Of a DNA stretch of 64,000 bases, positions 50,626 through 59,659 are shown in pieces. Below the pieces are notes generated by a model that saw only the letters and a list, made by a program, of their open reading frames with translations, made no database searches and was not told the DNA's origin. Numbering within the stretch: position 1 is the stretch's first letter; the number at the start of each line of letters is the position of its first letter. This DNA comes from RHKX01 sp963823565 (GTDB lineage: Bacteria; Actinomycetota; Thermoleophilia; Solirubrobacterales; 70-9), in NCBI GenBank assembly GCA_963823565.1, contig CAWGLR010000003.1, positions 124,001 to 188,000 on the forward strand. Direction: 5' to 3'. Made by a program: the position numbers and the translations under genes.

Positions 50626-51662
50626 GCGACGAGCCGCGCAACGAGCCGCGGATGCGGCACTCCCCCGAGTTCGACCTGATCGCCGCGATCCGCGACCGGC
50701 TCGCGGCGACCGTCGAGGGATCGGGCGCCGCGGTCCGGATCGGCAGCGGCGACGATGCCGCGGTGGTCGACCCACCGCCGGGCCCGCGCGCGGTCAGCGT
50801 CGACGCGATCGTCGACGGCGTCGCCTTCCGGCGCCGCTGGTGCCCGCCGCGGGCGGTCGGGCGGAAGGCGATCGGAGCCGCCCTCAGCGACCTCGCGGCG
50901 ATGGGGGCGGAGGCGGACGAGGCCTACGTCTGGCTCGGTATCCCCGAGGACTTCGGCCCCGATGCCTGCCTGTCGCTCTGCGACGGCCTCGCCGAGGTCG
51001 CCGAGCGCCTCGGCGTCGCGGTCCTCGGCGGCGACATCACCCGCGCCCCGGCGCTCTCGGTCAGCGTCACCGCCGTCGGTCACGGCTCCCCCGGCCGGGC
51101 GCTGCTCGGTCGCGCCGGCGCCGCCGACGGCGACGCGCTCTGCGTGACGGGATCGTGCGGAGGCGCGGCCGCGGGGCTGATGCTGCTCGAGCATCCCGAC
51201 CTGGCGCGCGAGGTCGCCGCAGCGGCCTACGAGGCGGTCGCCGGGCGCCAGCTCGCGCCGGTGCCACGGCTGGCCGCGGGCGCGGCGATCGCGGCGGCGG
51301 GAGGGTCCGCGATGATCGACGTCTCCGACGGCCTCGGAGCCGACGCAGAGCACCTCGCCGCCGCCTCCGGGCTCGGGATCGAGATCGAGCTCGAGCGGGT
51401 GCCGGTCGCCGCCGGCGTCGTCGAGGCGGCGGCCGCGGCCGGCCGGGACGCCGGCGAGCTGGTGGTCGCGGGAGGCGAGGACTACGAACTGCTCTGCGCG
51501 GTTCCGCGAGGTGCCCTCGCCGCTTGCACGCGGGCGGTCGCGGAGGTGGGCTGTCCCCTCACCGAGGTTGGTCGGTTCGTTCCCGGCTCGGCCGTGCGGA
51601 TCAGGCTGCCCGGAGGCCGCTCAGTGCCTCCAGGAGGACACGACCACCTTCGGTCGCGCTGA
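50622..51662 (+). CDS. thiL: Thiamine-monophosphate kinase
   Basis: Phosphorylates TMP to the cofactor TPP. 346 residues with GSGDDAAVVDPP, VDAIVDGVAFRRRWCPPRAV, GRKAIGAALSDLAAMGAEA, GGDITRAPALSVSVTAVG and MIDVSDGLGADAEHLA. GTG start inside the mannosyltransferase stop. The final 62 bp overlap the convergent flgM gene. Confidence 0.92.
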   Translation: MSDEPRNEPRMRHSPEFDLIAAIRDRLAATVEGSGAAVRIGSGDDAAVVDPPPGPRAVSVDAIVDGVAFRRRWCPPRAVGRKAIGAALSDLAAMGAEADEAYVWLGIPEDFGPDACLSLCDGLAEVAERLGVAVLGGDITRAPALSVSVTAVGHGSPGRALLGRAGAADGDALCVTGSCGGAAAGLMLLEHPDLAREVAAAAYEAVAGRQLAPVPRLAAGAAIAAAGGSAMIDVSDGLGADAEHLAAASGLGIEIELERVPVAAGVVEAAAAAGRDAGELVVAGGEDYELLCAVPRGALAACTRAVAEVGCPLTEVGRFVPGSAVRIRLPGGRSVPPGGHDHLRSR

Positions 51663-51867
51663 TCAGCTCGCGGTCGCTCACGGTCGCGCCGATGCGCTCG
51701 AGCATCGCGGTTGCGACAAGCTCGCAGTCCACCTTGTACTCGCCGGTCGCGACGAGTTCCTGCACGGACTGGAGCCGGTTGCTGCCGACGCGGACGCCCC
51801 CCGGGCCGACCCCGTCCGGCGAGGAGCCATCGGAGTCGAGCTGTGTGTTGCCTACATGCATTGTCAT
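51601..51867 (-). CDS. flgM: FlgM-like anti-sigma-28 factor
   Basis: 88 residues, the length of FlgM. The disordered, Gly/Ser/Asp-rich N-terminal half and the C-terminal sigma-binding region SVQELVATGEYKVDCELVAT plus AMLERIG match the family pattern with the YxVD signature (44-47). FlgM holds sigma-28 (FliA) inactive until the flagellar hook is finished, then is exported. Identity is reinforced by a near-consensus sigma-28 promoter upstream (51899-51925). AAGGA lies about 10 nt before the ATG. It overlaps the 3' end of thiL on the other strand. No other flagellar gene is in the window. Confidence 0.75.
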   Translation of the reverse strand: MTMHVGNTQLDSDGSSPDGVGPGGVRVGSNRLQSVQELVATGEYKVDCELVATAMLERIGATVSDRELISATEGGRVLLEALSGLRAA

Positions 51868-51898
51868 AAACGAGGGTTCCTTCCCTACGTCAAACGAC

Positions 51899-51925
51899 CC
51901 ATCGGCTTCGCGGCCGGTCCCTTTA
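51899..51925 (-). promoter_or_regulatory. Sigma-28 (FliA)-type promoter of flgM
   Basis: On the minus strand TAAA, exactly 15 nt, then GCCGATGG, against the family consensus TAAA-N15-GCCGATAA. The predicted transcription start lies about 23 nt before the flgM ATG. Confidence 0.7.
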
Positions 51926-51959
51926 GCCGATTCGGACTCTCGTCCAGCTCGTCTGGACG

Positions 51960-53720
51960 TCATCGCATCCTCGATTGGGCGGGAGGGGTCGACCCGAGCG
52001 CCCCGGGTCCGGCGTGCGTTCCGGCTCCGCGGAGCCGCGGAGATGCCGATGGGAGCTCGATCCGCCGGGCCGCGGTCGCGGTGATGCAGGCGATCAACCC
52101 GCCGATCAACCCGCACCAGAGGAGGGCCATCCCGAAGCCGACCTGTCCGTCCACCACCGTCAGCAGCAGGTGCCAGGGGGCGGCGAGGCCGAGATCGAGC
52201 TCGGCGGCGACGGTGACGAAGGCCGCGACGACGGCGGCGACGGAGACGACGGCGGCGACGATCACCCAGCGCGCCCGCGGCGGGCCGGCGGCGCGGGCGG
52301 GGAGGATCCACACGTTCGCCGCCGGGACGAGCAGCAGCGCCAGATACGGATTGAGCGCCCAGATCCCGATCAGCGCCGCGCCGGTGACGAGGCCGCCCGC
52401 GGCGGCGAGCACGTGCGCCTGCGAGTCGAGCGGCGTCCGCGCCGGCCTGATCAGCAGGCCCGCCAGCGCGAAGGCCGCGATCAGGGCGACGAAGGCGATC
52501 GGCGCCCCGGCCCCCGGCGGGAAGGCCGCGGGGTCGTAGGGGAAGGCCGGGTCGGGGATCAGCCCGACGAAGGCGAGGGCATAGGCGAGAAGCAGCGCAG
52601 CCAGGGGCATCAGCGCTCGCTCGAGCGCCCAGGGGATCGTCCGGCGCACCCGCCAGTCCGCCCGCTGCTCGCGCAGCCAGGTCTCGGCGGCGGTCAGCAG
52701 CGGCGGGACCAGCAGCGCCAGCGCGAGCAGGGCGATCGTCCAGCCCGGGACCAGGTTGTCGCCGACGCGGACGTAGTCGGACGGGCCGGCGTCGGGCGCG
52801 TTCGGCGCCTCGTCCAGGGTCAGCACCAGGTCGAGGGTCGCGCTGCCCGCCCGGGCGATCGTCTCGGCCGAGACCACCTCGTCGTCCCCGGGATCGACGG
52901 CCCGCTCGCCGGCCGCGCTCAGCGCGATCGCCTCGATGCCCTCGTCGCGCAGCGCCGCCTGCTCGCCGAGTCCGGCCGGGAGCGCCAGCCGCGCCAGCCC
53001 GACCCACGGGCCCCGCGGCTCGTCGCGTTGCTCGAAGCCGTTGCCGGCGATCGCGCGGGCGGTCTCGACGAGCTGGACGTTCGGGCTCTCCGGCCCGGTG
53101 CCGGTGGAGATCACGAACGGCGGCTCGGCGCGGACGACGCCGGGCTGGGTGATGACGATGGCCTGCCGGACGTCTTCGGGGCGCGGCAGGGCGTCGATCA
53201 GCTCGCGCGCGCCGGCGCCGCCCTCGGCGCCGTCGGTCGAGGCGAGGACGATCGTGTGCGTGTGCCGCTGCGTGCCCAGCGCCTCGGCGAGCGTCAGCAG
53301 CACCGCGGTGGCGCCGGCGCTGGAGCCGGCGCCGGGCCCGGCTCGCGAGTCGCGTCCCGCGACCACGAGGATGGTCTGGTCCGACTCGCCGGGGATGGTC
53401 AGGATCACGTTCTCGAGGTCGGCGTCGGCGTCGTCCTGGGTGGCGCTGAACTGCTGGGTGGCGACCTCGCCGCCCTCGATCTGGGAGAAGGCGTCCTCGA
53501 CGAGCGCGGCGATCGTCCGGTCCCCCTCCGACCCCGGCGTGCGCTCCGGCGCCCGGGCGACGATCTGCCGGGCCTGCCGGGCAGCCGGAATCGCCTCGAA
53601 CTCGGGGGTTGCGACCGGCTCCTGCAGCGGGTTCGGCACCGGCTCGAAGGAGAACATGAGCAGGACCAGCGCCGCGAGCGCCGGCACCATCGCCAACCGG
53701 TAGAGCCGCAGGTCGAACAT
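51960..53720 (-). CDS. M28-peptidase-like membrane protein with degenerate metal site
   Basis: 586 residues: an N-terminal span, an extracytoplasmic M28 (Zn aminopeptidase) fold to about residue 330, then eight or so spans. The zinc motifs are altered. The HxD motif reads GRDS, the AnD motif reads AGSSAG, and the EE pair reads TDGAEGG. The enzyme is probably inactive and may act as a binding or scaffold domain. ATG start, with TAGTTT 11 nt upstream on the minus strand. Confidence 0.72.
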   Translation of the reverse strand: MFDLRLYRLAMVPALAALVLLMFSFEPVPNPLQEPVATPEFEAIPAARQARQIVARAPERTPGSEGDRTIAALVEDAFSQIEGGEVATQQFSATQDDADADLENVILTIPGESDQTILVVAGRDSRAGPGAGSSAGATAVLLTLAEALGTQRHTHTIVLASTDGAEGGAGARELIDALPRPEDVRQAIVITQPGVVRAEPPFVISTGTGPESPNVQLVETARAIAGNGFEQRDEPRGPWVGLARLALPAGLGEQAALRDEGIEAIALSAAGERAVDPGDDEVVSAETIARAGSATLDLVLTLDEAPNAPDAGPSDYVRVGDNLVPGWTIALLALALLVPPLLTAAETWLREQRADWRVRRTIPWALERALMPLAALLLAYALAFVGLIPDPAFPYDPAAFPPGAGAPIAFVALIAAFALAGLLIRPARTPLDSQAHVLAAAGGLVTGAALIGIWALNPYLALLLVPAANVWILPARAAGPPRARWVIVAAVVSVAAVVAAFVTVAAELDLGLAAPWHLLLTVVDGQVGFGMALLWCGLIGGLIACITATAARRIELPSASPRLRGAGTHAGPGALGSTPPAQSRMR

Positions 53721-53809
53721 GGGAGCCGCTGAAACTAGCCGCTACGGCCCGCGCGCCCTGCACGCTTGCATCCGGATCGCCGGCCGCACGCCCCTCGCGA
53801 GCCAGGCCC

Positions 53810-53815
53810 TAACCT
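53810..53815 (+). promoter_or_regulatory. -10 element of the two-component/HtrA operon
   Basis: TAACCT ends 6 nt before the response-regulator ATG. Confidence 0.45.
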
Positions 53816-53821
53816 CACCGC

Positions 53822-54541
53822 ATGGCCGAGGCCTCGGCTCGCATCCTTCTCGTCGACGACGAGGAGGCCATCCAGACCCTGCTGGCCTACCCCCTGCGCA
53901 AGGAGGGCTACGAGGTGGTCGTCGCCCGCGACGGGCGCGAGGCGCTCGACTTCTTCTCCGGCGGCAGCTTCGACCTCGTCGTGCTCGACGTGATGATGCC
54001 CCGCCTCGACGGCATCGAGGTCTGCCGGCGCCTGCGGTCGCGCAGCCAGGTACCGATCATCATGCTCACCGCCCGCGACGACGAGGTCGACAAGGTGCTC
54101 GGCCTCGAGATCGGCGCCGACGACTACATCACCAAGCCGTTCAGCGTGCGCGAGTTCCGCAGCCGCGTGCGGGCGGCGCTCCGGCGCACGCGGATGTCGG
54201 GCGTCGTGGAGGAGGAGGCTCCGCTCACCGCCGGCGAGCTGACGATCGACCGCGCCCGCCGGCAGGTCAAGGTCCGCGGCGAGCGCGTCCAGCTCACCTA
54301 CGTCGAGTTCGAGATCCTCGCGACGCTCGCGTCGAGCCCGGGGCGCGTCTTCGACCGCGACACGCTGCTGGAGCGCGTCTGGGGGGACAGCGCCTACCGC
54401 GACCCGCGGACGATCGACGTCCACATCCGTCACCTGCGCGAGAAGATCGAGCAGGACGCGAAGGAGCCCGAGTACCTGTTCACGGTCCGCGGCGTCGGCT
54501 ACCGGTTCCGCGACGACGGGCCACCGGACGCGGGCGAGTGA
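53822..54541 (+). CDS. OmpR/PhoB-type response regulator
   Basis: Transcription factor activated by phosphorylation of Asp56 in LVVLDVMMP. 239 residues: receiver domain (1-125) with DDEE acidic pocket, Thr in LTAR and Lys in TKPF, then a winged-helix DNA-binding domain (RTIDVHIRHLREKIE, YLFTVRGVGYRF). First gene of a three-gene unit with a kinase and an HtrA protease; stop and next start overlap (GTGA). Confidence 0.93.
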   Translation: MAEASARILLVDDEEAIQTLLAYPLRKEGYEVVVARDGREALDFFSGGSFDLVVLDVMMPRLDGIEVCRRLRSRSQVPIIMLTARDDEVDKVLGLEIGADDYITKPFSVREFRSRVRAALRRTRMSGVVEEEAPLTAGELTIDRARRQVKVRGERVQLTYVEFEILATLASSPGRVFDRDTLLERVWGDSAYRDPRTIDVHIRHLREKIEQDAKEPEYLFTVRGVGYRFRDDGPPDAGE

Positions 54542-56025
54542 GCGCCGCTCCGGCCCGAGGCGCCGACGGGCGGCGCCCCGCCGGCGGGGGACGGCGCGGG
54601 CCGCTGGGAAGCGTCCGCTTCCGCCTCGTCCTCCTGTTCTTCGCGATCACGACCGCCGCGGTGGGGTTCGTCTACCTCTACGTGGTTCCCCAGCTCAGCT
54701 CGAGCCTGACCTCCGAGCGCCTCGAGCGCCTCGAGCAGCAGGGGACCGAGGAGCTCGACGGCCTGCGCGGCGCCGCCGCCCGCGGCCTCGACCAGCGTGA
54801 GATCGCGGCGCTCGTCCGCCGCAGCGCCGCTGCCGTGGACGCCCGGATCACGCTGCTCGGCGTCCGCGAGGGGCGCCCCGCCTTCGTCATCGCAGACTCC
54901 GAGCTCGAGAGCGACGCCGTCGAGGGGACCTACCCGCCGGCGACCGGCGCGGTCGCCAGCGGCGGCATCCGCTCGGGGATCGAGAACGTGCGCGGCCTGC
55001 GGGTCGGCGAGACGGCGATCCCGGTCCCCGAGGGCAACCCGGCGGAGACCGGCGGCCCGCAGTGGGTGATCGTCCTCTCGACGCCGCTCGAGGACGTCGA
55101 GGACAACGTCGCGCTGATTCGCCGCCAGACCCTGATCGCCGGCGCGATCGCGCTCGCGGCCGCGCTGATCGCGGCGTGGCTCGCCGCCGGCTACCACGCA
55201 CGGCGCCTGCGGCGGCTCGAGGACGCCGCGCAGCGCGTCGCCGAGGGCGACTTCGGCGTCCCGATCCCGGTCGGCGCACGAGACGAGGTCGGGGAGCTGG
55301 CGCTGACCCTCGACGAGATGCAGCGCCGCCTGCGCACCCTCGACTCCGCCCGGCGCGAGTTCATCGCGAACGCTTCCCACGAGCTCCGCACCCCAATCGC
55401 TTCGCTCGGCGGCTTCATCGAGCTGCTCGACGACGACCCCGAGCCGGACCCGGAGACGCGACGCGAGTTCATCCGGACGATGCGCGGTCAGGTCGACCGG
55501 CTGACGAAGCTCGCGACCGACCTGCTGGACCTCTCGCGGCTCGACGCCGAGGCGGTCGACCTCCGGCTCCGCCCGGTGAGCCTCTCGGCGCTCGCCGAGG
55601 AGGTGGCGGGGGAGTTCGCGGCGGCGGCCGAGCGTCACGAGACGATGATCTCGGTGGTCGAGGCAGAGGGCGGAGAACCGCTTGCTCAAGCCGATCGGGA
55701 GAGGTCAGCTCAGATCCTGCGTATCCTCATCGACAACGCGATCAAGCACACGCCGCCAGGTACAGAGATCACCATCGCCACCTCCTGCCAGTCACGCTCC
55801 TGCCGCCTCACGGTGGTCGACGACGGTCCCGGGATCGAGCCGCGCTCCCGTGCTCGCGTCTTCGAGCGCTTCTACACGGCCGACGCAGTCAGCGGCTCCG
55901 GGCTCGGCCTCGCGATCGGCCGCGAGCTCGCCCGGCTCATGGGCGGCGATCTCGAGCTCGAGACCCGGCGCCGCCGCACCGCCTTCACGCTGACCCTGCC
56001 GCGCGCGGCCGGAGCGCCGGCGTGA
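54538..56025 (+). CDS. Membrane sensor histidine kinase
   Basis: 495 residues from GTG. Two spans (about 25-50 and 200-222) flank an extracellular sensor domain. Then HAMP, HisKA with the phospho-acceptor His in NASHELRTPI, and HATPase_c with DNAIK, DDGPGI and GSGLGLAI. Partner of the preceding regulator; the signal is unknown. With HtrA downstream, an envelope-stress role is likely. Confidence 0.92.
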   Translation: MSAAPARGADGRRPAGGGRRGPLGSVRFRLVLLFFAITTAAVGFVYLYVVPQLSSSLTSERLERLEQQGTEELDGLRGAAARGLDQREIAALVRRSAAAVDARITLLGVREGRPAFVIADSELESDAVEGTYPPATGAVASGGIRSGIENVRGLRVGETAIPVPEGNPAETGGPQWVIVLSTPLEDVEDNVALIRRQTLIAGAIALAAALIAAWLAAGYHARRLRRLEDAAQRVAEGDFGVPIPVGARDEVGELALTLDEMQRRLRTLDSARREFIANASHELRTPIASLGGFIELLDDDPEPDPETRREFIRTMRGQVDRLTKLATDLLDLSRLDAEAVDLRLRPVSLSALAEEVAGEFAAAAERHETMISVVEAEGGEPLAQADRERSAQILRILIDNAIKHTPPGTEITIATSCQSRSCRLTVVDDGPGIEPRSRARVFERFYTADAVSGSGLGLAIGRELARLMGGDLELETRRRRTAFTLTLPRAAGAPA

Positions 56026-57203
56026 CCGCGGCGCAGATGGTCAGGCGGCCGGCGCTGGCGGCCGCGGTCGCCGCAACCGCGATCGGGCTCGGCGCCTGCG
56101 GGGGCTCCGGCTCCGACGGTACCGGCGAGTCCACCGTCACCGCTACGAGCTCGACCCCGACCGTCGCGGTCGCGACCGCGAGCGACGGCTTCGACGCCCA
56201 GGGGATCTACGCCGACGCGGCACCGAGCGTCGTCACGATCACCTCGATCTTCGGCGAGGGAGGCGCGGCCGGCGCCGGCCAGGGCTCCGGGTTCGTCCTC
56301 AACGAGGACGGCGAGATCGCCACGAACGCGCACGTCGTCACCGACGCCGAGGAGTCCGGCGCGCAGGGACCGATCAACGAGGCCGACCAGGTCTACGTCG
56401 AGTTCGGCGACCGCAACCAGGTCTCGGCCGAGATCGTCGGCTTCGACCCCAACGCGGACGTCGCGCTCGTCAAGGTCGACCCCGACGGCCTCGACCTCAA
56501 GCCGATCGAGCTCGGGAACTCCGATGAGGTGCAGGTCGGCGCGTCGGTGGCCGCGATCGGCAGCCCGTTCGGCGAGGAGCAGTCGCTGTCGGTCGGCGTC
56601 GTCTCCGCCACTGATCGCTCGATCGAGTCGCTGACGAAGTTTCGGATCGAGGGCGCGATCCAGACCGATGCCTCCATCAACCCCGGCAACTCCGGCGGGC
56701 CGCTGATCGGCGCCGACGGCAAGGTCATCGGCATCGACCAGCAGATCAACACGACCTCGGGCGGCAACGAGGGCGTCGGCTTCGCCGTCCCGATCAACCT
56801 CGTCAAGCGCTCGCTGGATCAGCTGCGCGAGGACGGCGCGGTCGAGTACCCCTACATCGGCGTCTCCAGCCAGGCGCTCTACCCGCAGCTCGCCGAGGAG
56901 CTCGGCATCGACGCCCCGACCGGCTCGCTGATCTCCGAGGTGATCGACGGCGGGCCCGCCCAGGACGCCGGCCTGCGCGGCGCAGGGTCGGGTCCCGATT
57001 CCAAGATCGAGTTCCAGGGGCGGCCCTACAAGGTCGGCGGCGACGTGATCACCGCCATCGACGGCGAGAAGCTGGTTGCGGAGAACGACCTGTCGCGGCT
57101 GATCGCCGAGCACGAGCCGGGCGACGAGGTGACGCTGTCGATCATCCGCGACGGCGAGGAGCAGGAAGTCAAGGTGACGCTCGGCGAGCGTCCCGGCGGG
57201 TGA
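56022..57203 (+). CDS. HtrA/DegP-type serine protease lipoprotein (S1C)
   Basis: Envelope quality-control protease, 393 residues. Lipoprotein-like N-terminus with LGAC near residue 23, trypsin-like domain with catalytic His104 (NAHVV), Asp146 (NADVALV) and Ser224 (PGNSGGP), then one PDZ domain (about 285-390). The GTG overlaps the kinase stop, so it belongs to the same operon and is a probable output of the two-component system. Confidence 0.92.
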   Translation: MTAAQMVRRPALAAAVAATAIGLGACGGSGSDGTGESTVTATSSTPTVAVATASDGFDAQGIYADAAPSVVTITSIFGEGGAAGAGQGSGFVLNEDGEIATNAHVVTDAEESGAQGPINEADQVYVEFGDRNQVSAEIVGFDPNADVALVKVDPDGLDLKPIELGNSDEVQVGASVAAIGSPFGEEQSLSVGVVSATDRSIESLTKFRIEGAIQTDASINPGNSGGPLIGADGKVIGIDQQINTTSGGNEGVGFAVPINLVKRSLDQLREDGAVEYPYIGVSSQALYPQLAEELGIDAPTGSLISEVIDGGPAQDAGLRGAGSGPDSKIEFQGRPYKVGGDVITAIDGEKLVAENDLSRLIAEHEPGDEVTLSIIRDGEEQEVKVTLGERPGG

Positions 57204-57243
57204 GCGGCCGCATTTCCCCGGCTGCTCCGGCGACTCCGCGGGC

Positions 57244-58185
57244 ATGACCGCCGACTCCGTGCGCCGCCTTGTCGCCGACCTGGCCGCCGACCTGCGCGAG
57301 GAGGTGCTGCCCGAGCTCGGGCGGACCGCGGGTCGCGAGCACGCCGGCGGCGGCGCGGGCGGCGACGTCACCTTCGCGATCGACGAGCGCGCCGAGTCGC
57401 GGATGGAGGCGTTCCTAGCCGAGCGGGCGCCCGATGTGGCCTTCTACTCGGAGGATCGCGGGATGGTCTCGCCCGGCGGGGACCCGGCCTGGGTGCTGGT
57501 CGTCGACCCGATCGACGGGACCCGGCCGGCGCTGGCGGGGCTCGAGTCCGCGTGCGTGTCGGTCGCCGCCGCGCGGCTCGACGGCGAGCCGGCGATGGGT
57601 GACGTCGAGGTCGGCTGCGTCGTCGAGATCAAGTCGGGGGACCGCTTCCTCGCGGTGCGCGGCGAGGGCGTCGAGCCGGAGCCGCGGACTTCGCGGCAGA
57701 CGGCGATCGAGCGGATGCTCTGGACCTACGGCTTCCGGGGCCGGCCGGTCGTGCCGACGGCGATCGTGCTCGAGGAGCTCGTCGACTCCTCCTCGGTCTC
57801 GGGCGGGACCTTCGACCTCGGCTCGGCGACCTTCGACATGACCCGGATCGTCACCGGCCAGCTCGACGCCTACGTCGACCCCGGGCCGCGGATGATCGAC
57901 GAGGTCGAGTGGATGCGGGCCGACTTCGAGCGGGTCGGCAACGGCGCGGTCCTCAACAACTCGCCCTACGACCTCGCGGCGGCGGCGCTGATCCTCGAGG
58001 AGGCCGGGGCGGTCGTCACCGACGCCTGGGGCTCGCCGCTGGCGGATCGCCCGCTGCTCGGGTCCGGGCACGAGTTCCAGATGTCGTGCGTGGCCGCGGG
58101 CACCCTGGAGCTCCACGCCGCGATCGTGACCGCGCTCGACGGCGGGGTCGAGCGGCTGCGCTCCGCAGGACCTCCGCGGGTCTGA
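57244..58185 (+). CDS. Inositol monophosphatase family protein
   Basis: Mg2+-dependent sugar/inositol phosphatase, 313 residues. Metal site Glu in FYSEDRG (about 68-73) and DPIDGT (88-93). The third Asp of the usual WDxA site corresponds to DEVEW, a departure from the standard motif, so the substrate may differ. It precedes otsA by 13 nt and could act on a related sugar phosphate. Confidence 0.82.
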   Translation: MTADSVRRLVADLAADLREEVLPELGRTAGREHAGGGAGGDVTFAIDERAESRMEAFLAERAPDVAFYSEDRGMVSPGGDPAWVLVVDPIDGTRPALAGLESACVSVAAARLDGEPAMGDVEVGCVVEIKSGDRFLAVRGEGVEPEPRTSRQTAIERMLWTYGFRGRPVVPTAIVLEELVDSSSVSGGTFDLGSATFDMTRIVTGQLDAYVDPGPRMIDEVEWMRADFERVGNGAVLNNSPYDLAAAALILEEAGAVVTDAWGSPLADRPLLGSGHEFQMSCVAAGTLELHAAIVTALDGGVERLRSAGPPRV

Positions 58186-58198
58186 GAAGCTGGCTGCG

Positions 58199-59659
58199 AT
58201 GGACCCAGAAGAGCCGCTGATCATCGTCTCCAACCGGGGCCCGGCGACCTTCGAGCGGGGCCCTGAGGGGGAGCGGGAGATCAAGCGCGGGGGCGGTGGC
58301 CTGGTCACGGCGCTCACCGGGCTGGCGACCCATCGCAAGGTGCTCTGGATCGCCTCGGCGATGAGCGAGGAGGACGCGGTGGTCGCCGAGGAGGCCGGCG
58401 GCCCGGTCGAGATCGAGCTCGAGGGCGGCAGCTACGACGTCGACCTCGTCGCCTCCGACCCCGAGGCCTACGACGCTTTCTACTCGACGATCGCCAACCC
58501 CCAGCTCTGGTTCACCCAGCACTACCTCTGGGACCTCTCCAACGCCCCCGACATCCGCCGCGAGGAGAAGTGGGCCTGGGACAACGGCTACATGGTGGTC
58601 AACGAGGACATCGCCCGGGAGGTCATCAAGCAGATCGACGGTCGGACCGATCCGCTCGTGATGTTCCACGACTACCACCTGTACACGGCGCCGGCGCGCG
58701 TCCGCGCCGCCAAGCCCGACGCCTTCCTGCACCACTTCGTCCACATCCCGTGGCCGCACCCCGACGCCTGGCGGATCCTGCCGGCGGCGTGGCGCGACCC
58801 GATCTACGACGGGCTCCTCTCCAACGACATCATCGGCTTCCACACGAGCTCCTACGTCCACAACTTCCTCGACTGCTGCCGCGAGCTCGTCGGCTGCGAG
58901 GTCGACTACCGCAACGGCGTCGTCGATTACCGGGGCCGCGAGGTCTGGATCCGCGCCTACCCGCTCGGGATCGACTCCGAGCGCCTGCGCCGGGTCGCCG
59001 CCTCCGACGAGGTCGGCGAGTACGAGCGCCAGCTCCTGGCGCGGCGCCGCGAGCACCTGATCATCCGCGTCGACCGGGCCGACCTCTCGAAGAACGTGCT
59101 CCGCGGGTTCACCGCCTTCGACCAGTTCCTCGCCGATCACCCGGAGTTCCACGAGAAGGTCACGTTCATCGCCCATCTCCAGCCGTCGCGGCAGGACGTC
59201 GCCGAGTACCAGGAGTACCTGGAGCGGATCGAGGCCCTGGTCGCCGTCGTCAACCACCGCCACGGGACGACCGACTGGATGCCGATCGACCTGCGCATCT
59301 ACGAGAACTTCCACGACGCGGTCGCCCGCTACAAGCACTTCGACCTGCTGATGGTCAACTCGATCTTCGACGGGATGAACCTCGTCGCCAAGGAGGCCCC
59401 GGCGGTCAACACGCGCGACGGCGTGCTGATGCTGAGCGAGAACACCGGCTCCCACGAGGAGCTCGGCGAGTGCGCGCTCAGCGTCAACCCCTTCGACATC
59501 GAGGAGCAGGCGGAGGCGATCCACCGGGCGCTGACGATGCCGGCCGACGAGCGCCGCCGACGCGCTCAGGAACTGCGCGAGATCGTCGAGCGCACCGACC
59601 CCGGCATCTGGATCGACAACCAGCTCGCCGACATCGAGCGCAAGCGCGCCGAGAGCTAG
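58199..59659 (+). CDS. otsA: Trehalose-6-phosphate synthase (GT20)
   Basis: Makes trehalose-6-phosphate from a sugar nucleotide and glucose-6-phosphate. 486 residues with IIVSNRGP, GGGGLVTALTGL, FHDYHLYTAP, HIPWPHPDAWRILP, RVDRADLSKNVLRGF, LMVNSIFDGMNLVAKEA and SENTGSHEEL. Some active-site stretches differ from the E. coli enzyme (GGGGL, RADLSKN), as in actinobacterial relatives. It provides osmotic and desiccation protection. The stop overlaps the convergent MFS gene by 4 nt. Confidence 0.9.
   Translation: MDPEEPLIIVSNRGPATFERGPEGEREIKRGGGGLVTALTGLATHRKVLWIASAMSEEDAVVAEEAGGPVEIELEGGSYDVDLVASDPEAYDAFYSTIANPQLWFTQHYLWDLSNAPDIRREEKWAWDNGYMVVNEDIAREVIKQIDGRTDPLVMFHDYHLYTAPARVRAAKPDAFLHHFVHIPWPHPDAWRILPAAWRDPIYDGLLSNDIIGFHTSSYVHNFLDCCRELVGCEVDYRNGVVDYRGREVWIRAYPLGIDSERLRRVAASDEVGEYERQLLARRREHLIIRVDRADLSKNVLRGFTAFDQFLADHPEFHEKVTFIAHLQPSRQDVAEYQEYLERIEALVAVVNHRHGTTDWMPIDLRIYENFHDAVARYKHFDLLMVNSIFDGMNLVAKEAPAVNTRDGVLMLSENTGSHEELGECALSVNPFDIEEQAEAIHRALTMPADERRRRAQELREIVERTDPGIWIDNQLADIERKRAES

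Noticed and set aside
51975..53732. 585-codon frame antisense to the M28-like gene
   Set aside because: Low-complexity shadow; the opposite strand has signal, fold landmarks and membrane spans.
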